Shown: piece by piece, positions 8,653-17,813 of the stretch
Numbering within the stretch: position 1 is the stretch's first letter
How the letters are laid out: the number at the start of each line of letters is the position of its first letter
Source: Niabella sp.
Lineage (GTDB): Bacteria > Bacteroidota > Bacteroidia > Chitinophagales > Chitinophagaceae
Length of the DNA stretch: 64,000 bases
Direction: 5' to 3'
Assembly: GCA_027493055.1 (NCBI GenBank)
Contig: JAPUDO010000012.1
Coordinates: 1 to 64,000 of the forward strand
Notes under the pieces: model-generated
Database searches by the model: none
The model's input: only the letters and a program-made list of their open reading frames with translations
Told to the model about the DNA's origin: nothing
Translations under genes and position numbers: made by a program

Positions 8653-9624
8653 ATGACAAACGAACAAATTACCTATCTTGTTTTCGGGATAGTGCTGGTG
8701 CTGGCAATTATTGTAGACTTGGGGCTGTTTACCAAAAAGAACCAAACCATATCACTTAAAAACGCCTTATACACCAGCATTTTCTGGATAGTCCTGGGGC
8801 TGGGGTTTGCCGTATTTGTATGGTTCGAGGATGGAAAAACCTACGCTATTGAGTATATTAGCGCCTACCTGATGGAAAAAAGCCTCAGCATCGATAATAT
8901 ATTCGTCTTTATCCTGATCTTTTCTGCCTTTAATGTTAAGGAGCAGTTCTTTGGAAGGGTACTTTTTGCAGGCGTTTTAATGGCGATCATTTTTCGTATC
9001 ATATTTATTACAGTAGGAGTAGCCCTGGTAGAACGCTTTGAGTGGATACTGTATATTTTTGGCGCGTTTCTCTTATACACCGGTGTTAAAATGTTTGTTG
9101 CTGATGAAGATGGGGAAAAGGACCCGCACGACTATACCGCTTATAAATGGATAAAAAAGGTAATCCCAATGGTGCCGCATGACGGTAATGGTAAATACGT
9201 AGTACGCGAAAACGGGAAACGTAAATACACCATTTTGTTTGTAGTAGTGCTCATGCTGGCGTTTATTGATATTGTTTTTGCAGTGGATTCTATTCCCGCA
9301 GTAATGGGTATTTCAAGAGAACCCATGGTTATTTATACCTCTAATATCTTTGCCGTTCTGGGGCTACGTTCTTTATTTTTCCTTTTGAGGGGCGCTGCCG
9401 ATAAGTTCGACTACCTGCAGCAGGGCATTGCCGTTGTTCTGGTATTTATTGGGTTAAAAATGTTGGGCGCGCATTGGTTAAATCAATGGATCAGCAAGGA
9501 TCAGCAGGTGGTATTATCCCTGGCCGTGATTGTATTGTGCATTTCAGTAAGTATCTGGTATTCTATTCATAAAAAGAAAAAAGGAGTGCCGGAAGAGGTG
9601 GAAGACGGGACGATTGATTTGTAG
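8653..9624 (+). CDS. TerC/Alx-family integral membrane protein
   Basis: A 323-residue membrane protein with about nine hydrophobic helices. The TerC family motif pairs are visible: SLSIDNIFVFILIFSAF near residue 80 and VFAVDSIPAVMGISRE near residue 210, each with the conserved acidic residue inside the membrane. The long form with a cytoplasmic loop resembles Alx, which has been linked to manganese export and pH response. Substrate specificity here is inferred, not shown. It sits between the Fe-S carrier and the cell-wall fusion gene in one apparent transcription unit. Confidence 0.9.
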   Translation: MTNEQITYLVFGIVLVLAIIVDLGLFTKKNQTISLKNALYTSIFWIVLGLGFAVFVWFEDGKTYAIEYISAYLMEKSLSIDNIFVFILIFSAFNVKEQFFGRVLFAGVLMAIIFRIIFITVGVALVERFEWILYIFGAFLLYTGVKMFVADEDGEKDPHDYTAYKWIKKVIPMVPHDGNGKYVVRENGKRKYTILFVVVLMLAFIDIVFAVDSIPAVMGISREPMVIYTSNIFAVLGLRSLFFLLRGAADKFDYLQQGIAVVLVFIGLKMLGAHWLNQWISKDQQVVLSLAVIVLCISVSIWYSIHKKKKGVPEEVEDGTIDL

Positions 9625-9669
9625 CCAGTACCTGTTTATCACAAAATTTACTGTTTTTCTAATACAGGA

Positions 9670-12141
9670 ATGTTTACACTCAAAGAAATAGCGTCTATTT
9701 TACATTCGGGAAAGCAAAAGCTCCCCAATGTGGCTATAACTACATTGCTTACGGATAGCCGTAAAGTTACCCATACCGAAAGCTCCCTGTTCTTTGCACT
9801 ACCCGGCCCCAGGCGAGACGGGCATCAGTTCATTCCCGAATTGTATAATGCCGGCGTAAGATATTTTGTAGTATCAGAAAATACGGCTACGGCTAAATAT
9901 CCCGGCGCGTTTTTTTTAAAAGTAGAGAGCGTGCCAGATGCTTTACAGAAAATTGTGATAGCGCACCGCAATACATTCGGCTTAACTGTGATTGGCATTA
10001 CCGGCAGCAACGGCAAAACCATTGTAAAAGAATGGCTTTACCAGCTGTTACACCCCCAATATAATATTGTAAGGAGCCCCAAAAGCTATAACTCACAAAT
10101 AGGGGTGCCCCTCAGTGTATGGGAAACAGCACCTGCCAATAACCTGGCTATTTTTGAGGCAGGCATCAGCCAGCCGGGAGAAATGGAGAAGCTGGAACCT
10201 GTTATACAACCCGGCATTGGCATACTTACCAATATCGGGACAGCGCATAGCGAAGGCTTTAAAAGCAACCAGGAAAAGCTCAGGGAAAAGCTAAAACTGT
10301 TTATTTATTCATCGGTTATCATTTTCAATGGTGATAATGAAATGGTAAAGAGCGGAGTTGCTGCAATAAACCGGCCTTCTTTCTCATGGGGGAAGCAAAA
10401 GCACAACCCGCTCCGCGTCATCAGCATAAAAAGAGAAAACAGCGCTTCAAAAATAAAGCTTACCCATAAAAAGCAAATTTTTGAAATAGTAATACCTTTT
10501 ACGGATGAGGCTTCTTTAGAAAATGCCATTACCTGCTGTGCTGTGCTGATTTATATGGGGGTGGACACAGCTGTTATACAGGAACGCATGAAAATACTTC
10601 AACCCGTAAACATGCGGCTTGAGTATAAAAAAGGAATTAATAACTGTATTATTATTAACGACAGCTACAGCGCAGATACAGACTCGCTTTCCATTGCGCT
10701 AGATTTTTTAAAGCAACAGGCAAAGGGGCTGAAAAAAACAGTTATCCTTTCCGACTTTTTGCAAAGCGGGGACAGCACCATCCATCTTTACAGCAATATC
10801 CTTGAGCAGCTTCAGAAACATAATATCAGCCGTTTTATTGGTATTGGAGAACAGATGATCAGCCTTGTACCCCGGCTCATAGCGGGAAAGAAGCAAAAAA
10901 TTGCTTTTTCGCCATTTCTCACCACCGAAGATTTCCTGCGCCAACTTCATACACCTGACTTTAAAGAGGAGGCTATCCTGATCAAAGGTGCGCGTTTGTT
11001 TGGATTTGAAGAGATTGCTGCACAGCTGGAGCAAAAAGCCCACCAAACCATTCTCGAAATCAACCTCAATGCCATTGCCCATAACTATAAGGCCTTTCAG
11101 CAAATGCTGAACCCGGCCACTAAAATGATGGTAATGGTAAAAGCTTTTGCTTATGGAAGCGGCGGCAGCGAAATTGCCGGGCTATTACAATATCATAAAG
11201 CAGATTACCTGGGCGTTGCCTATGCAGACGAAGGCGTAGAGCTACGCAAAGCCGGCATTACACTGCCTGTTATGGTTTTAAATCCCGAAGAAAATGCCTT
11301 TGACGCTATTACAGACAACTACCAGGAACCTGTTGTTTTTTCTTTTAAACAACTGGCTGCTTTTCAAAAACATATACAGCAGGTAGGACTAAAAAATTAT
11401 CCTGTACATATTGAAGTAGAAACAGGCATGAATCGCCTGGGCTTTAATACTGCCGATATCAAAAAACTTGGGAAGCTTTTAAAAGAGAACGGCTTTATTC
11501 GTGTACAATCCGTTTTTTCCCATCTTGCTGCCAGTGAAGATGAAGTGGAAGATGCATTTACCCTTGGACAATATGAGCTGCTGTTACAGGCGGCCAAAGA
11601 GCTGGAAACCGCTATTGGCTACTCTTTCTTAAAACATATTGCCAACTCATCGGCCATAGCCCGTTTTCCATTACTCCAGATGGATATGGTTCGCCTGGGA
11701 ATTGGCCTTTATGGTATTGGAGATAAGCATGCCGCTAAAAAACTTCAGCCCACGCTTACCTTAAAATCAACCATTGCGCAGGTAAAGCAGCTTAAAAAAG
11801 GCGATACGGTAAGCTACAACCGCAGGGGCGTTGTACAAAAAAATGCTGTAACAGCCACCGTTCGTATTGGTTATGCCGATGGATATTCGAGGCGTTTAGG
11901 CAACGGCGTAGGGTATATGCTGGTAAAAAACAGGAAAGCGTATGTAATTGGCACTGTTTGTATGGATATGGTGATGATTGATGTAACCCATATTAAAGGG
12001 GTGAAAGAAGGCGATGAAGTGATTGTTTTTGGCCCCGGCCTGCCCTTGCAGGAACTTGCTGAAGCCATAGGCACCATCCCTTATGAAATAATGACAGGCA
12101 TTTCCCAAAGAGTAAAACGCGTGTACTGGAGTGAAGGGTAA
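9670..12141 (+). CDS. Bifunctional MurF ligase / alanine racemase
   Basis: An 823-residue cytoplasmic fusion of two peptidoglycan enzymes. Residues 1 to about 450 are MurF, which adds D-Ala-D-Ala to the UDP-MurNAc tripeptide; the ATP-binding loop GITGSNGKT lies near 109-117. Residues from about 455 to 823 are alanine racemase. The pyridoxal-phosphate lysine lies in VKAFAYGSG (near 491) and the catalytic tyrosine in RIGYADGYSR (near 735). The fusion makes D-Ala and uses its dimer in one polypeptide, and this arrangement is common in Bacteroidetes. pdxJ, which makes the cofactor of the racemase half, lies 1 kb downstream. Confidence 0.95.
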   Translation: MFTLKEIASILHSGKQKLPNVAITTLLTDSRKVTHTESSLFFALPGPRRDGHQFIPELYNAGVRYFVVSENTATAKYPGAFFLKVESVPDALQKIVIAHRNTFGLTVIGITGSNGKTIVKEWLYQLLHPQYNIVRSPKSYNSQIGVPLSVWETAPANNLAIFEAGISQPGEMEKLEPVIQPGIGILTNIGTAHSEGFKSNQEKLREKLKLFIYSSVIIFNGDNEMVKSGVAAINRPSFSWGKQKHNPLRVISIKRENSASKIKLTHKKQIFEIVIPFTDEASLENAITCCAVLIYMGVDTAVIQERMKILQPVNMRLEYKKGINNCIIINDSYSADTDSLSIALDFLKQQAKGLKKTVILSDFLQSGDSTIHLYSNILEQLQKHNISRFIGIGEQMISLVPRLIAGKKQKIAFSPFLTTEDFLRQLHTPDFKEEAILIKGARLFGFEEIAAQLEQKAHQTILEINLNAIAHNYKAFQQMLNPATKMMVMVKAFAYGSGGSEIAGLLQYHKADYLGVAYADEGVELRKAGITLPVMVLNPEENAFDAITDNYQEPVVFSFKQLAAFQKHIQQVGLKNYPVHIEVETGMNRLGFNTADIKKLGKLLKENGFIRVQSVFSHLAASEDEVEDAFTLGQYELLLQAAKELETAIGYSFLKHIANSSAIARFPLLQMDMVRLGIGLYGIGDKHAAKKLQPTLTLKSTIAQVKQLKKGDTVSYNRRGVVQKNAVTATVRIGYADGYSRRLGNGVGYMLVKNRKAYVIGTVCMDMVMIDVTHIKGVKEGDEVIVFGPGLPLQELAEAIGTIPYEIMTGISQRVKRVYWSEG

Positions 12142-12146
12142 TTGCC

Positions 12147-12226
12147 GTGGCATAGTGTTATCACCTGCCACAATTTGATTAAGAGTTAAGAATTACGAAT
12201 TGCTGCCGTAGCGCGGTGTTATCACC
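12147..12226. repeat. Two copies of a GTGTTATCACC word
   Basis: The 11-mer GTGTTATCACC occurs at 12155-12165 and 12216-12226. The first copy is framed by inverted GTGGCA/TGCCAC arms (12147-12152 and 12166-12171). The same word, in both orientations, recurs at 34489-34499 and 34523-34533. A 10-nt version is at 61411-61420. Confidence 0.55.
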
Positions 12227-12268
12227 AACATTTTAAAAAATTAAACACTAAAAATTAAAAATTAAAAG

Positions 12269-12276
12269 CATCTTTG
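12269..12276 (+). promoter_or_regulatory. Probable -7 box of lspA
   Basis: CATCTTTG differs from TAnnTTTG by one base and ends 7 nt before the lspA ATG. The ten-base stretch CATCTTTGCA is identical in front of folD (21294). The transcript would have almost no leader. Confidence 0.5.
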
Positions 12277-12283
12277 CACCCTT

Positions 12284-12979
12284 ATGAAGGCTGGAAAATT
12301 AAGTACATCGGTATTAATTATTGTATTGATTTTGATTGTAGACCAGATATCGAAGATCTACATTAAAACCCATTTCCCTATTGGGGAGGTTACCCGCATT
12401 TTAGGGATGGACTGGGCGCGCATCCATTTTATAGAAAACAGCGGTATGGCCTGGGGCTGGAAATTTGGCGGCGAGTTTGGTAAAATAGGGCTCACCCTCT
12501 TTCGCCTGGTTGCTGTTATTTTTGGCAGCTGGCTACTGGTTAAGTTTGCCAAAGAAAAGTATTCCCGTGGTTTTATGGTATGTGTGGCGCTTATTTACGC
12601 CGGTGCGCTGGGAAACCTTATTGACAGTATGTTTTATGGAATGCTCTTTGATAAAGGAAGTATCTATGATATAACGCTGGGCAGGGAAATACCTTATGAA
12701 GGCATTGCTGCTTTGGACGGCAAAGGATATACTTCCTTTTTACATGGAAGTGTGGTAGATATGCTTTACTTCCCCATGATTAAAACCACTTACCCTAACT
12801 GGCTGCCCTGGGTAGGCGGTGAGCCTTTTGAATTCTTCAGCCCCATATTTAACATCGCGGATATGGCTATATCTACCGGCGTTATTACACTCCTGGTTTT
12901 TCAGAAGCGTTTTTACAGAAGGGTTGATACGGTCAATACAAACGGTGCAGCAGAACAGGTAAACAGCATTTCAGCATAA
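12284..12979 (+). CDS. lspA: Lipoprotein signal peptidase (signal peptidase II)
   Basis: An inner-membrane aspartyl protease that cleaves the signal peptide of prolipoproteins at the lipobox. The N-terminal helix (LSTSVLIIVLILIVDQISK), the GNLIDSM motif and the C-terminal FNIADMAISTG motif supply the catalytic aspartates and four membrane helices. At 231 residues it is longer than the 160-170 of Proteobacteria. The extra segment lies between the two Asp motifs, which is usual for Bacteroidetes. Many lipoproteins in this window (the SusD proteins and others) would be its substrates. Confidence 0.94.
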   Translation: MKAGKLSTSVLIIVLILIVDQISKIYIKTHFPIGEVTRILGMDWARIHFIENSGMAWGWKFGGEFGKIGLTLFRLVAVIFGSWLLVKFAKEKYSRGFMVCVALIYAGALGNLIDSMFYGMLFDKGSIYDITLGREIPYEGIAALDGKGYTSFLHGSVVDMLYFPMIKTTYPNWLPWVGGEPFEFFSPIFNIADMAISTGVITLLVFQKRFYRRVDTVNTNGAAEQVNSISA

Positions 12980-13204
12980 AAAAATCCGCTGGGAAATAAA
13001 ATCTTGCAGCGGATCCTGGTGTTTCTCTGAATATTTTTGTGTTTTTAAAGTCCGCAAGCATTTTTTCTGTCTTCTTATTCATCACTTCTAAGAAGAGATG
13101 AAGATAACTTAAATGAATGCTTTCACAAAAAAAGCAGCATCACTAATTTAGGTGATAGGCATTTTTAATAACCTGCAAAAGCAAAGAGCGAAAATGTTTT
13201 CATA

Positions 13205-13924
13205 ATGACAAAACTCTCAGTAAATATAAATAAAATAGCTACTTTAAGAAATTCGCGCGGCGGCAATAACCCCAACCTTATACAAATGGCGCTGGACGCG
13301 GAAAAATTTGGTGCAGATGGCATAACCGTGCATCCCAGGCCGGATGAAAGGCATATACGGTATGCCGATGTACGGGAACTGAAGCCTTTGCTTGCTACCG
13401 AATTGAACATTGAAGGCAACTGCACCGAACAAAAATTTGTTGACCTGGTGCTGGAAGTAAAACCCCGCCAGGTTACATTAGTGCCGGATGCCCAGGGACA
13501 GCTTACCAGCGATCATGGCTGGGATACCATCGCACATAAAGATTATCTTACCCATATTATTGGTATTTTTAAGGCCGCAGGCATAAGGGTTTCGATTTTT
13601 GTTGATCCCGATGAAAAAATGGTGGAAGGCGCTGCCGCTACAGGAACCAGCAGGATAGAGCTATATACCGAAAGCTATGCCAGCCACTACCATGAAGACA
13701 GGGATAAAGCAATTGAACCGTATATAAAAGCCGCTAAAAAGGCCCGGGAGCTGGGGCTGGGACTGAACGCAGGTCACGATCTTGACTTAAAGAATCTTGG
13801 TTTTTTTGCCGGCTGCATTCCCTGGCTGGACGAAGTAAGCATTGGCCATGCCATTATTTGCGATGCCCTGTACCTGGGTTTTGAAAATACGATACAGCTT
13901 TACAAAAGGCAGCTCTTTGTTTAG
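13205..13924 (+). CDS. pdxJ: Pyridoxine 5'-phosphate synthase
   Basis: Cytoplasmic TIM-barrel enzyme that condenses 1-deoxyxylulose 5-phosphate with 3-amino-2-oxopropyl phosphate to give pyridoxine 5'-phosphate. The family pattern is complete: [16 protein letters not shown] at the N-terminus, [20 protein letters not shown] and [10 protein letters not shown], where the conserved His and Glu line the active site. The length of 239 residues is normal. Nothing downstream looks co-transcribed; a hairpin-rich, heptamer-containing spacer follows. Confidence 0.96.
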   Translation: MTKLSVNINKIATLRNSRGGNNPNLIQMALDAEKFGADGITVHPRPDERHIRYADVRELKPLLATELNIEGNCTEQKFVDLVLEVKPRQVTLVPDAQGQLTSDHGWDTIAHKDYLTHIIGIFKAAGIRVSIFVDPDEKMVEGAAATGTSRIELYTESYASHYHEDRDKAIEPYIKAAKKARELGLGLNAGHDLDLKNLGFFAGCIPWLDEVSIGHAIICDALYLGFENTIQLYKRQLFV

Positions 13925-14160
13925 AGGACAGATGTCAGTGGACGGATGACAGATAACAGCAAACCTCGATGCTCAGCGAAACATTTTGTTTCGCAGGACT
14001 ATTTTGTAGCCTTTGGCTACAGAGTTTCAGAACTACAAGGTCCCTAAAAGGGATGTTAAAACGACATTGCTCTCCAGGGCCTTAAACAAAAAATATGATG
14101 TCCCTACAACAGCAAACCTTTTGTTTTGATTTCTCGTCAATTGTATGGAAATTTAAGCGT
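13925..14160. repeat. Heptamer array followed by three small hairpins
   Basis: From about 13925 to 13962 the reverse strand can be cut into heptamers of the CTGTCAT type (CTGTTAT, CTGTCAT, CCGTCCA, CTGACAT). Three compact stem-loops follow within 80 bp: 13976-13994 (GCGAAAC/GTTTCGC), 14005-14021 (TGTAGCC/GGCTACA) and 14041-14053 (TCCCT/AGGGA). No gene is seen. Confidence 0.55.
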
Positions 14161-14541
14161 ATGAACTACTTCCTCACATTTATTCTTTCTTTTTGGGTAT
14201 TCGGTGCCCATGCGCAGCGGGTAGAAAGTATTCATTTTCATTTATATACAGACAGCCTTAAAAAAGGTACGCATAATTATATTAATGTAGACGGGAAAAT
14301 GAGCAATGGCAGCTGGCAACCACTTACCGCTAAGGAACTTGACTTTAAAACTGACTATGGGAAATTCAAGGGCAATGACCTGGTTCTGCCTGAAAATCCT
14401 TCGGTTAGTAAGGTATGTGTTACCGCTACTTTAAAAGCCGATAAACAAACTACCCAACAAATAACTATCTGGATAAAACAAAAACCCGATCCTCCGCTGC
14501 CTGTGTACAGCAGTGAAGCGGAAGCGAGAAAACGGAAGTAG
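14161..14541 (+). CDS. Hypothetical exported protein
   Basis: This 126-residue protein of unrecognised family has a clear signal peptide (MNYFLTFILSFWVFGAHA, cleaved before QRV). The remainder is beta-rich, with a YINVDGKMSNGSWQPL segment and a positively charged tail ending in RKRK. Such short all-beta exported proteins are common in Bacteroidetes without a known role. I start at the ATG at 14161 because the signal begins there; the frame is open 22 codons upstream. A heptamer array starts directly after the stop codon. Confidence 0.6.
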   Translation: MNYFLTFILSFWVFGAHAQRVESIHFHLYTDSLKKGTHNYINVDGKMSNGSWQPLTAKELDFKTDYGKFKGNDLVLPENPSVSKVCVTATLKADKQTTQQITIWIKQKPDPPLPVYSSEAEARKRK

Positions 14542-14855
14542 ATACTGGATGCAGGTTACTGGATACTGGTTGCCAGATCCACTTAACATCCTACATTTAA
14601 TTGAGTATAGAATTTCTGCCCTATATGGTTTATAGCTTAGGGCCGGAGGCTTAAGGCAGGAGGCTTTTATCTTTTTGCTTCCAGCTTTCTGCTTTTGGCT
14701 TTCATATCGTACACCTTACATTGTACATTTACATCATCCTGTTTACTGGATTGTGCATCCAGCTTTTGGCTTTCAGCCTTTTGCTTCCGGCTTTCATATC
14801 GTACATCGTACACCTTACATCGTACATTATGCGGCTTACCCTCACCAGCTAACTC
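14542..14855. repeat. Long composite 7-bp-period array
   Basis: This spacer between two converging genes is almost wholly readable as heptamers, with the word changing in blocks. 14544-14575 has GATACTG, GATGCAG, GTTACTG, GATACTG, GTTGCCA. About 14636-14668 has GCTTAGG, GCCGGAG, GCTTAAG, GCAGGAG. About 14679-14703 has GCTTCCA, GCTTTCT, GCTTTTG, GCTTTCA. About 14705-14735 has CCTTACA and TTGTACA. About 14762-14796 repeats the GCTTTTG block. About 14799-14830 has TCGTACA, TCGTACA, CCTTACA, TCGTACA. No open reading frame in it is convincing. Confidence 0.75.
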
Positions 14856-15173
14856 TTACGCCTGTGCTGTTGGTCCGCCAAAGTTTACCGGGATCTGCAC
14901 TTCATCCAGGTCTTTTATGGGTCCCTGAATAGCTTCAAATTTCTCAATATTATCTATCATAGCCTTCATGAAACGCTTAGCGTGCTGCGGCGTTAATATA
15001 ATGCGTGCTTTTACTTTACTTTTTGGCGTGCCCGGCATAATATTTACAAAGTCAAACACAAACTCAGCATGTGAATGCGTAATGATAGCAAGATTGGCAT
15101 AAGTGCCTTCTGCCACTTCTTCTGATATCTCTATGTTAAGCTGATTGGGTTGTTGATCCTGCATGAAATTCAT
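14856..15173 (-). CDS. DUF3467 family protein
   Basis: A 105-residue cytoplasmic protein matching DUF3467, found widely in Bacteroidetes and some archaea, with no established function. Family features seen are the early EEVAEGTYANL segment, HSHAEFVFDFV, the PGTPKSKVKARIILTP stretch and the helix AKRFMKAMIDNIEKFE. An internal ATG at 15164 is an equally possible start. It stands alone on the minus strand, between the Sus locus terminator and a heptamer array. Confidence 0.88.
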   Translation of the reverse strand: MNFMQDQQPNQLNIEISEEVAEGTYANLAIITHSHAEFVFDFVNIMPGTPKSKVKARIILTPQHAKRFMKAMIDNIEKFEAIQGPIKDLDEVQIPVNFGGPTAQA

Positions 15174-15273
15174 TTTGTTTAGAACGAAGGTAATGAAAAA
15201 GAAATGGGCGCTATACCCGATTATTTAGCCTGGACAAACATTTGCTTTTTCAATAAAAAAGGCGTATAAATGA

Positions 15274-15305
15274 GAATGCCGCCTCACAAACAGGAGACGG
15301 CATTT
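15274..15305 (-). terminator. Hairpin terminator of the small Sus locus
   Basis: Inverted arms AATGCCG/CGGCATT extend, after one mismatch, by CTC/GAG around an ACAAACA-type loop. It lies about 100 bp beyond the last gene of the SusC-SusD-lipoprotein operon. A T-rich stretch (TCATTTAT...) follows on the minus strand. Confidence 0.65.
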
Positions 15306-15406
15306 CTTATTTCAGTTTATTAGCGAAATAGCCAAGCCAACAACGTAAGAATAAAAAATTCTGATTTTTTCATACTTTGATGACTTTAAAAATAGTCAAA
15401 ACACTA

Positions 15407-16246
15407 CTATGGCAAGGTGATAATTTCTTTACCTGGTCCAAAAGACCCGGCAGAAACAGTGAAGGCCCCAACATTTAATGTAACGACTTTGCCTGATATT
15501 GTTCCGGTAACATTAGTCATAGAAACTAAACCGTAACCATACTCTTGTTCATTGTATATCACCTGATTCGGGCATACTACTGTTTTCCCATCAGACTTAA
15601 TCATAAAGGCAAAACTTCTATGGCCAAAAGGTGATACAACTTTGTAAACATTAGCTCCTTTTGCCTTCTGGACATTTACCTCAAATTCTGTTTGAGAAAG
15701 TATTGTAGGCTCCTCATACACAGCTACCCAACCATTTGCAGAATTGAACCTTGCTTTTACCGGCGCATCAAATTCAAGCGTATTAGAAGCATTAATATCT
15801 ATTTTCTTTTTATTGGCAGGTGCTATATTAGCGTCTGCTATATTTAGCGAAAAGGGAAACGCCAACCCTACATTCACATCGGTTCCAGAAGCTGCGGTTA
15901 CAGACAAGGTACTGGGATCGATAGTTGAAAAATCGCCGTACTTTACTACTGCATAAGATTTGGCCTCACCACTGGCAAAATTTACCGGCCCGGCCATTGT
16001 AAATACATTGGTGTAGCCGGTTCCGGATGCCGTAACAGTAACAGGCACCGACAATTCTCCTGATGTGGAAGTGCGGCCTACAGGTACCTTCAGCTCTCCG
16101 CCAGTCATGTTTAAGCTGGTAGCAGTAGAAAAGAAGCTGATTTTATTGGGTTCTCCGCTATAAAGCGCGCCATCGGTTTTTTTGCAGGAAGAAAAAAACA
16201 ATAAAACCGTTAACGCTCCAAGTATATTTATATAAACTCTTTTCAT
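15407..16246 (-). CDS. SusD-associated surface lipoprotein (candidate glycan-binding)
   Basis: A 279-residue predicted lipoprotein with lipobox LLFFSSCKK near residue 21. The rest is beta-rich and low in cysteine. It has repeated strands rich in Thr, Ser and Gly in the first half, such as GELSVPVTVTASGTGY, resembling the Ig-like or DUF1735 modules found in SusE/SusF-like proteins. It is the third gene of a SusC-SusD-X operon, 18 bp after susD, the place normally taken by a surface glycan-binding protein. Ligand and exact family are not recognised. Confidence 0.65.
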   Translation of the reverse strand: MKRVYINILGALTVLLFFSSCKKTDGALYSGEPNKISFFSTATSLNMTGGELKVPVGRTSTSGELSVPVTVTASGTGYTNVFTMAGPVNFASGEAKSYAVVKYGDFSTIDPSTLSVTAASGTDVNVGLAFPFSLNIADANIAPANKKKIDINASNTLEFDAPVKARFNSANGWVAVYEEPTILSQTEFEVNVQKAKGANVYKVVSPFGHRSFAFMIKSDGKTVVCPNQVIYNEQEYGYGLVSMTNVTGTISGKVVTLNVGAFTVSAGSFGPGKEIITLP

Positions 16247-16264
16247 CCGTTTATTTTTTAATTT

Positions 16265-17809
16265 TTAAAGTGGGTTTTGATCTGTTGTAGCGTTCATATT
16301 AGGGTTACCATCAAATTCTTTTTGAGGAATGGTTAAAATAAACTCTTTGCTGGCAGCCTCCAGTGTGTTCCAGGTTGGCTTAGAACTATGATTGGAGCCT
16401 GTAACATTCCTGTTAAACCCTGTTTTAAGGCGCAGGACATCAAAAATACGCTCTGCTTCACCCCAAAGCTCAATCCGGCGCTGCAATATGATATGGTCCA
16501 TCAGTGTTACCGGGGAACCGGTAGAACCCATAGTAAGCTCCTTAGATAAAGTGGCCTGGTCTAAAGTAGCCTGGTACCCTGTTGGGTTTCTAAGTTTCCA
16601 TAGTGCTGCTAAAGCGTCTTTAGCCTCCGCATACCTTTCGGCATGACACAGGGCCTCTGCTTTAACCAGCTGCATTTCCTCGGCGCGCATAAAAACATAA
16701 TCACCCAGATCTGCTGCCACATCTGAATACCTGAATTTAACCTGGTTATAAGGCTTGGTAACATTGGTGCCCCCGTCTGTAGCACCATTCCACCATTTTT
16801 TACGGGCATCAGCTGCAGGTATCATACCATACAACCAGCTATAGATACATTTACGGGATGATTTGGCATAACGGTCAGCTGATGCATCCATGTGTGAGAA
16901 AAAGGAAGAATATATGGTAGACTGATCGGCAATAATCTCGGCTCCCCACATTACATTTTTTAACTTGGTGCTGTTAAACCCTGAATACAGGTCATCTCCG
17001 CTAATCATAGCCAACCCCGACTTTGATAATGCTTCAGTAGCTGCTGCGGCTGCTTCGGTCCATTTGTTCTGCACCAATGCTACATTAGCTTTTATAGCCT
17101 GTGCCACATAATAATCTACATGCGATTTGTGAGATTGTTTTCCTTTTGCAGCAAATAGTTCTATAGCTTTATTGATATCTGCATTTATCTGTGTATAGAC
17201 ATCTTCCACTGTTCCTCTTCCCTTACCTTCAGCAGCTGATGTGGTAGGTTCGGTATAAAGAGGTACCCCCGGAGATGTTTGATGACCAATATAAGTTTGC
17301 TGGAAAGACTGGATCAGCTGGAAATAAGCATAGGCACGCATAGCATAAGCCTGCGCCATAATATTATCTATTACAGCCTTATCGCCCGGTATCTTACCAT
17401 CTTCCGCAAGGATATAATTTGCATTGCTAACCAGAGAGTAATAGAAGTTCCAGGTAGCATACGGCCTCCATGTAGTTAAGGTATAACGGCTTCTTACATC
17501 GTAACGGTAATCAAAATAAAACCAGCCATTACCCTGGGCATCCTGAACCATATCCTCACCCATAAGTGAAGTGTACAGCTTGGTTGACATAATACCAAAA
17601 TTCTGGCCATTATTACCGGTAGCCCACCCTGAAGAATATAACATACGGTAAATACCATCCATTGCAACCTGCGCACCATCCGCAGTCTCAAATAACGTGG
17701 GTGCTGCTACTCTGTCTGTAGGGCTGGTCTCTAAAAAATCCTTTTTACAGGAAACAAGGCTCAGCCCCATAAAAAGTGTTGATATATATATGTACTTTTT
17801 CATTGTCAT
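16265..17809 (-). CDS. RagB/SusD family nutrient uptake lipoprotein
   Basis: A 514-residue outer-membrane lipoprotein that forms the lid of the SusC transporter and captures ligand. The lipobox (LSLVSCKKDFLE) and the SusD opening TSPTDRVAAP are clear. Tetratricopeptide-like helices (QAYAMRAYAYFQLIQ) and the C-terminal LQRRIELWGEAERIFDVLR motif are also present. Only 4 bp separate it from the upstream SusC gene, so the pair is translated together. No sugar-active enzyme is adjacent, so the ligand could be a peptide or glycan. Confidence 0.94.
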   Translation of the reverse strand: MTMKKYIYISTLFMGLSLVSCKKDFLETSPTDRVAAPTLFETADGAQVAMDGIYRMLYSSGWATGNNGQNFGIMSTKLYTSLMGEDMVQDAQGNGWFYFDYRYDVRSRYTLTTWRPYATWNFYYSLVSNANYILAEDGKIPGDKAVIDNIMAQAYAMRAYAYFQLIQSFQQTYIGHQTSPGVPLYTEPTTSAAEGKGRGTVEDVYTQINADINKAIELFAAKGKQSHKSHVDYYVAQAIKANVALVQNKWTEAAAAATEALSKSGLAMISGDDLYSGFNSTKLKNVMWGAEIIADQSTIYSSFFSHMDASADRYAKSSRKCIYSWLYGMIPAADARKKWWNGATDGGTNVTKPYNQVKFRYSDVAADLGDYVFMRAEEMQLVKAEALCHAERYAEAKDALAALWKLRNPTGYQATLDQATLSKELTMGSTGSPVTLMDHIILQRRIELWGEAERIFDVLRLKTGFNRNVTGSNHSSKPTWNTLEAASKEFILTIPQKEFDGNPNMNATTDQNPL

Positions 17810-17813
17810 TGGA

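Noticed and set aside
12983-13013. Hairpin ATCCGCTG/CAGCGGAT after lspA
   Set aside because: The stem is good, but on the plus strand no T run follows. The T run is on the minus strand, where no gene is read into it. It may be a weak terminator, not firm enough to list.
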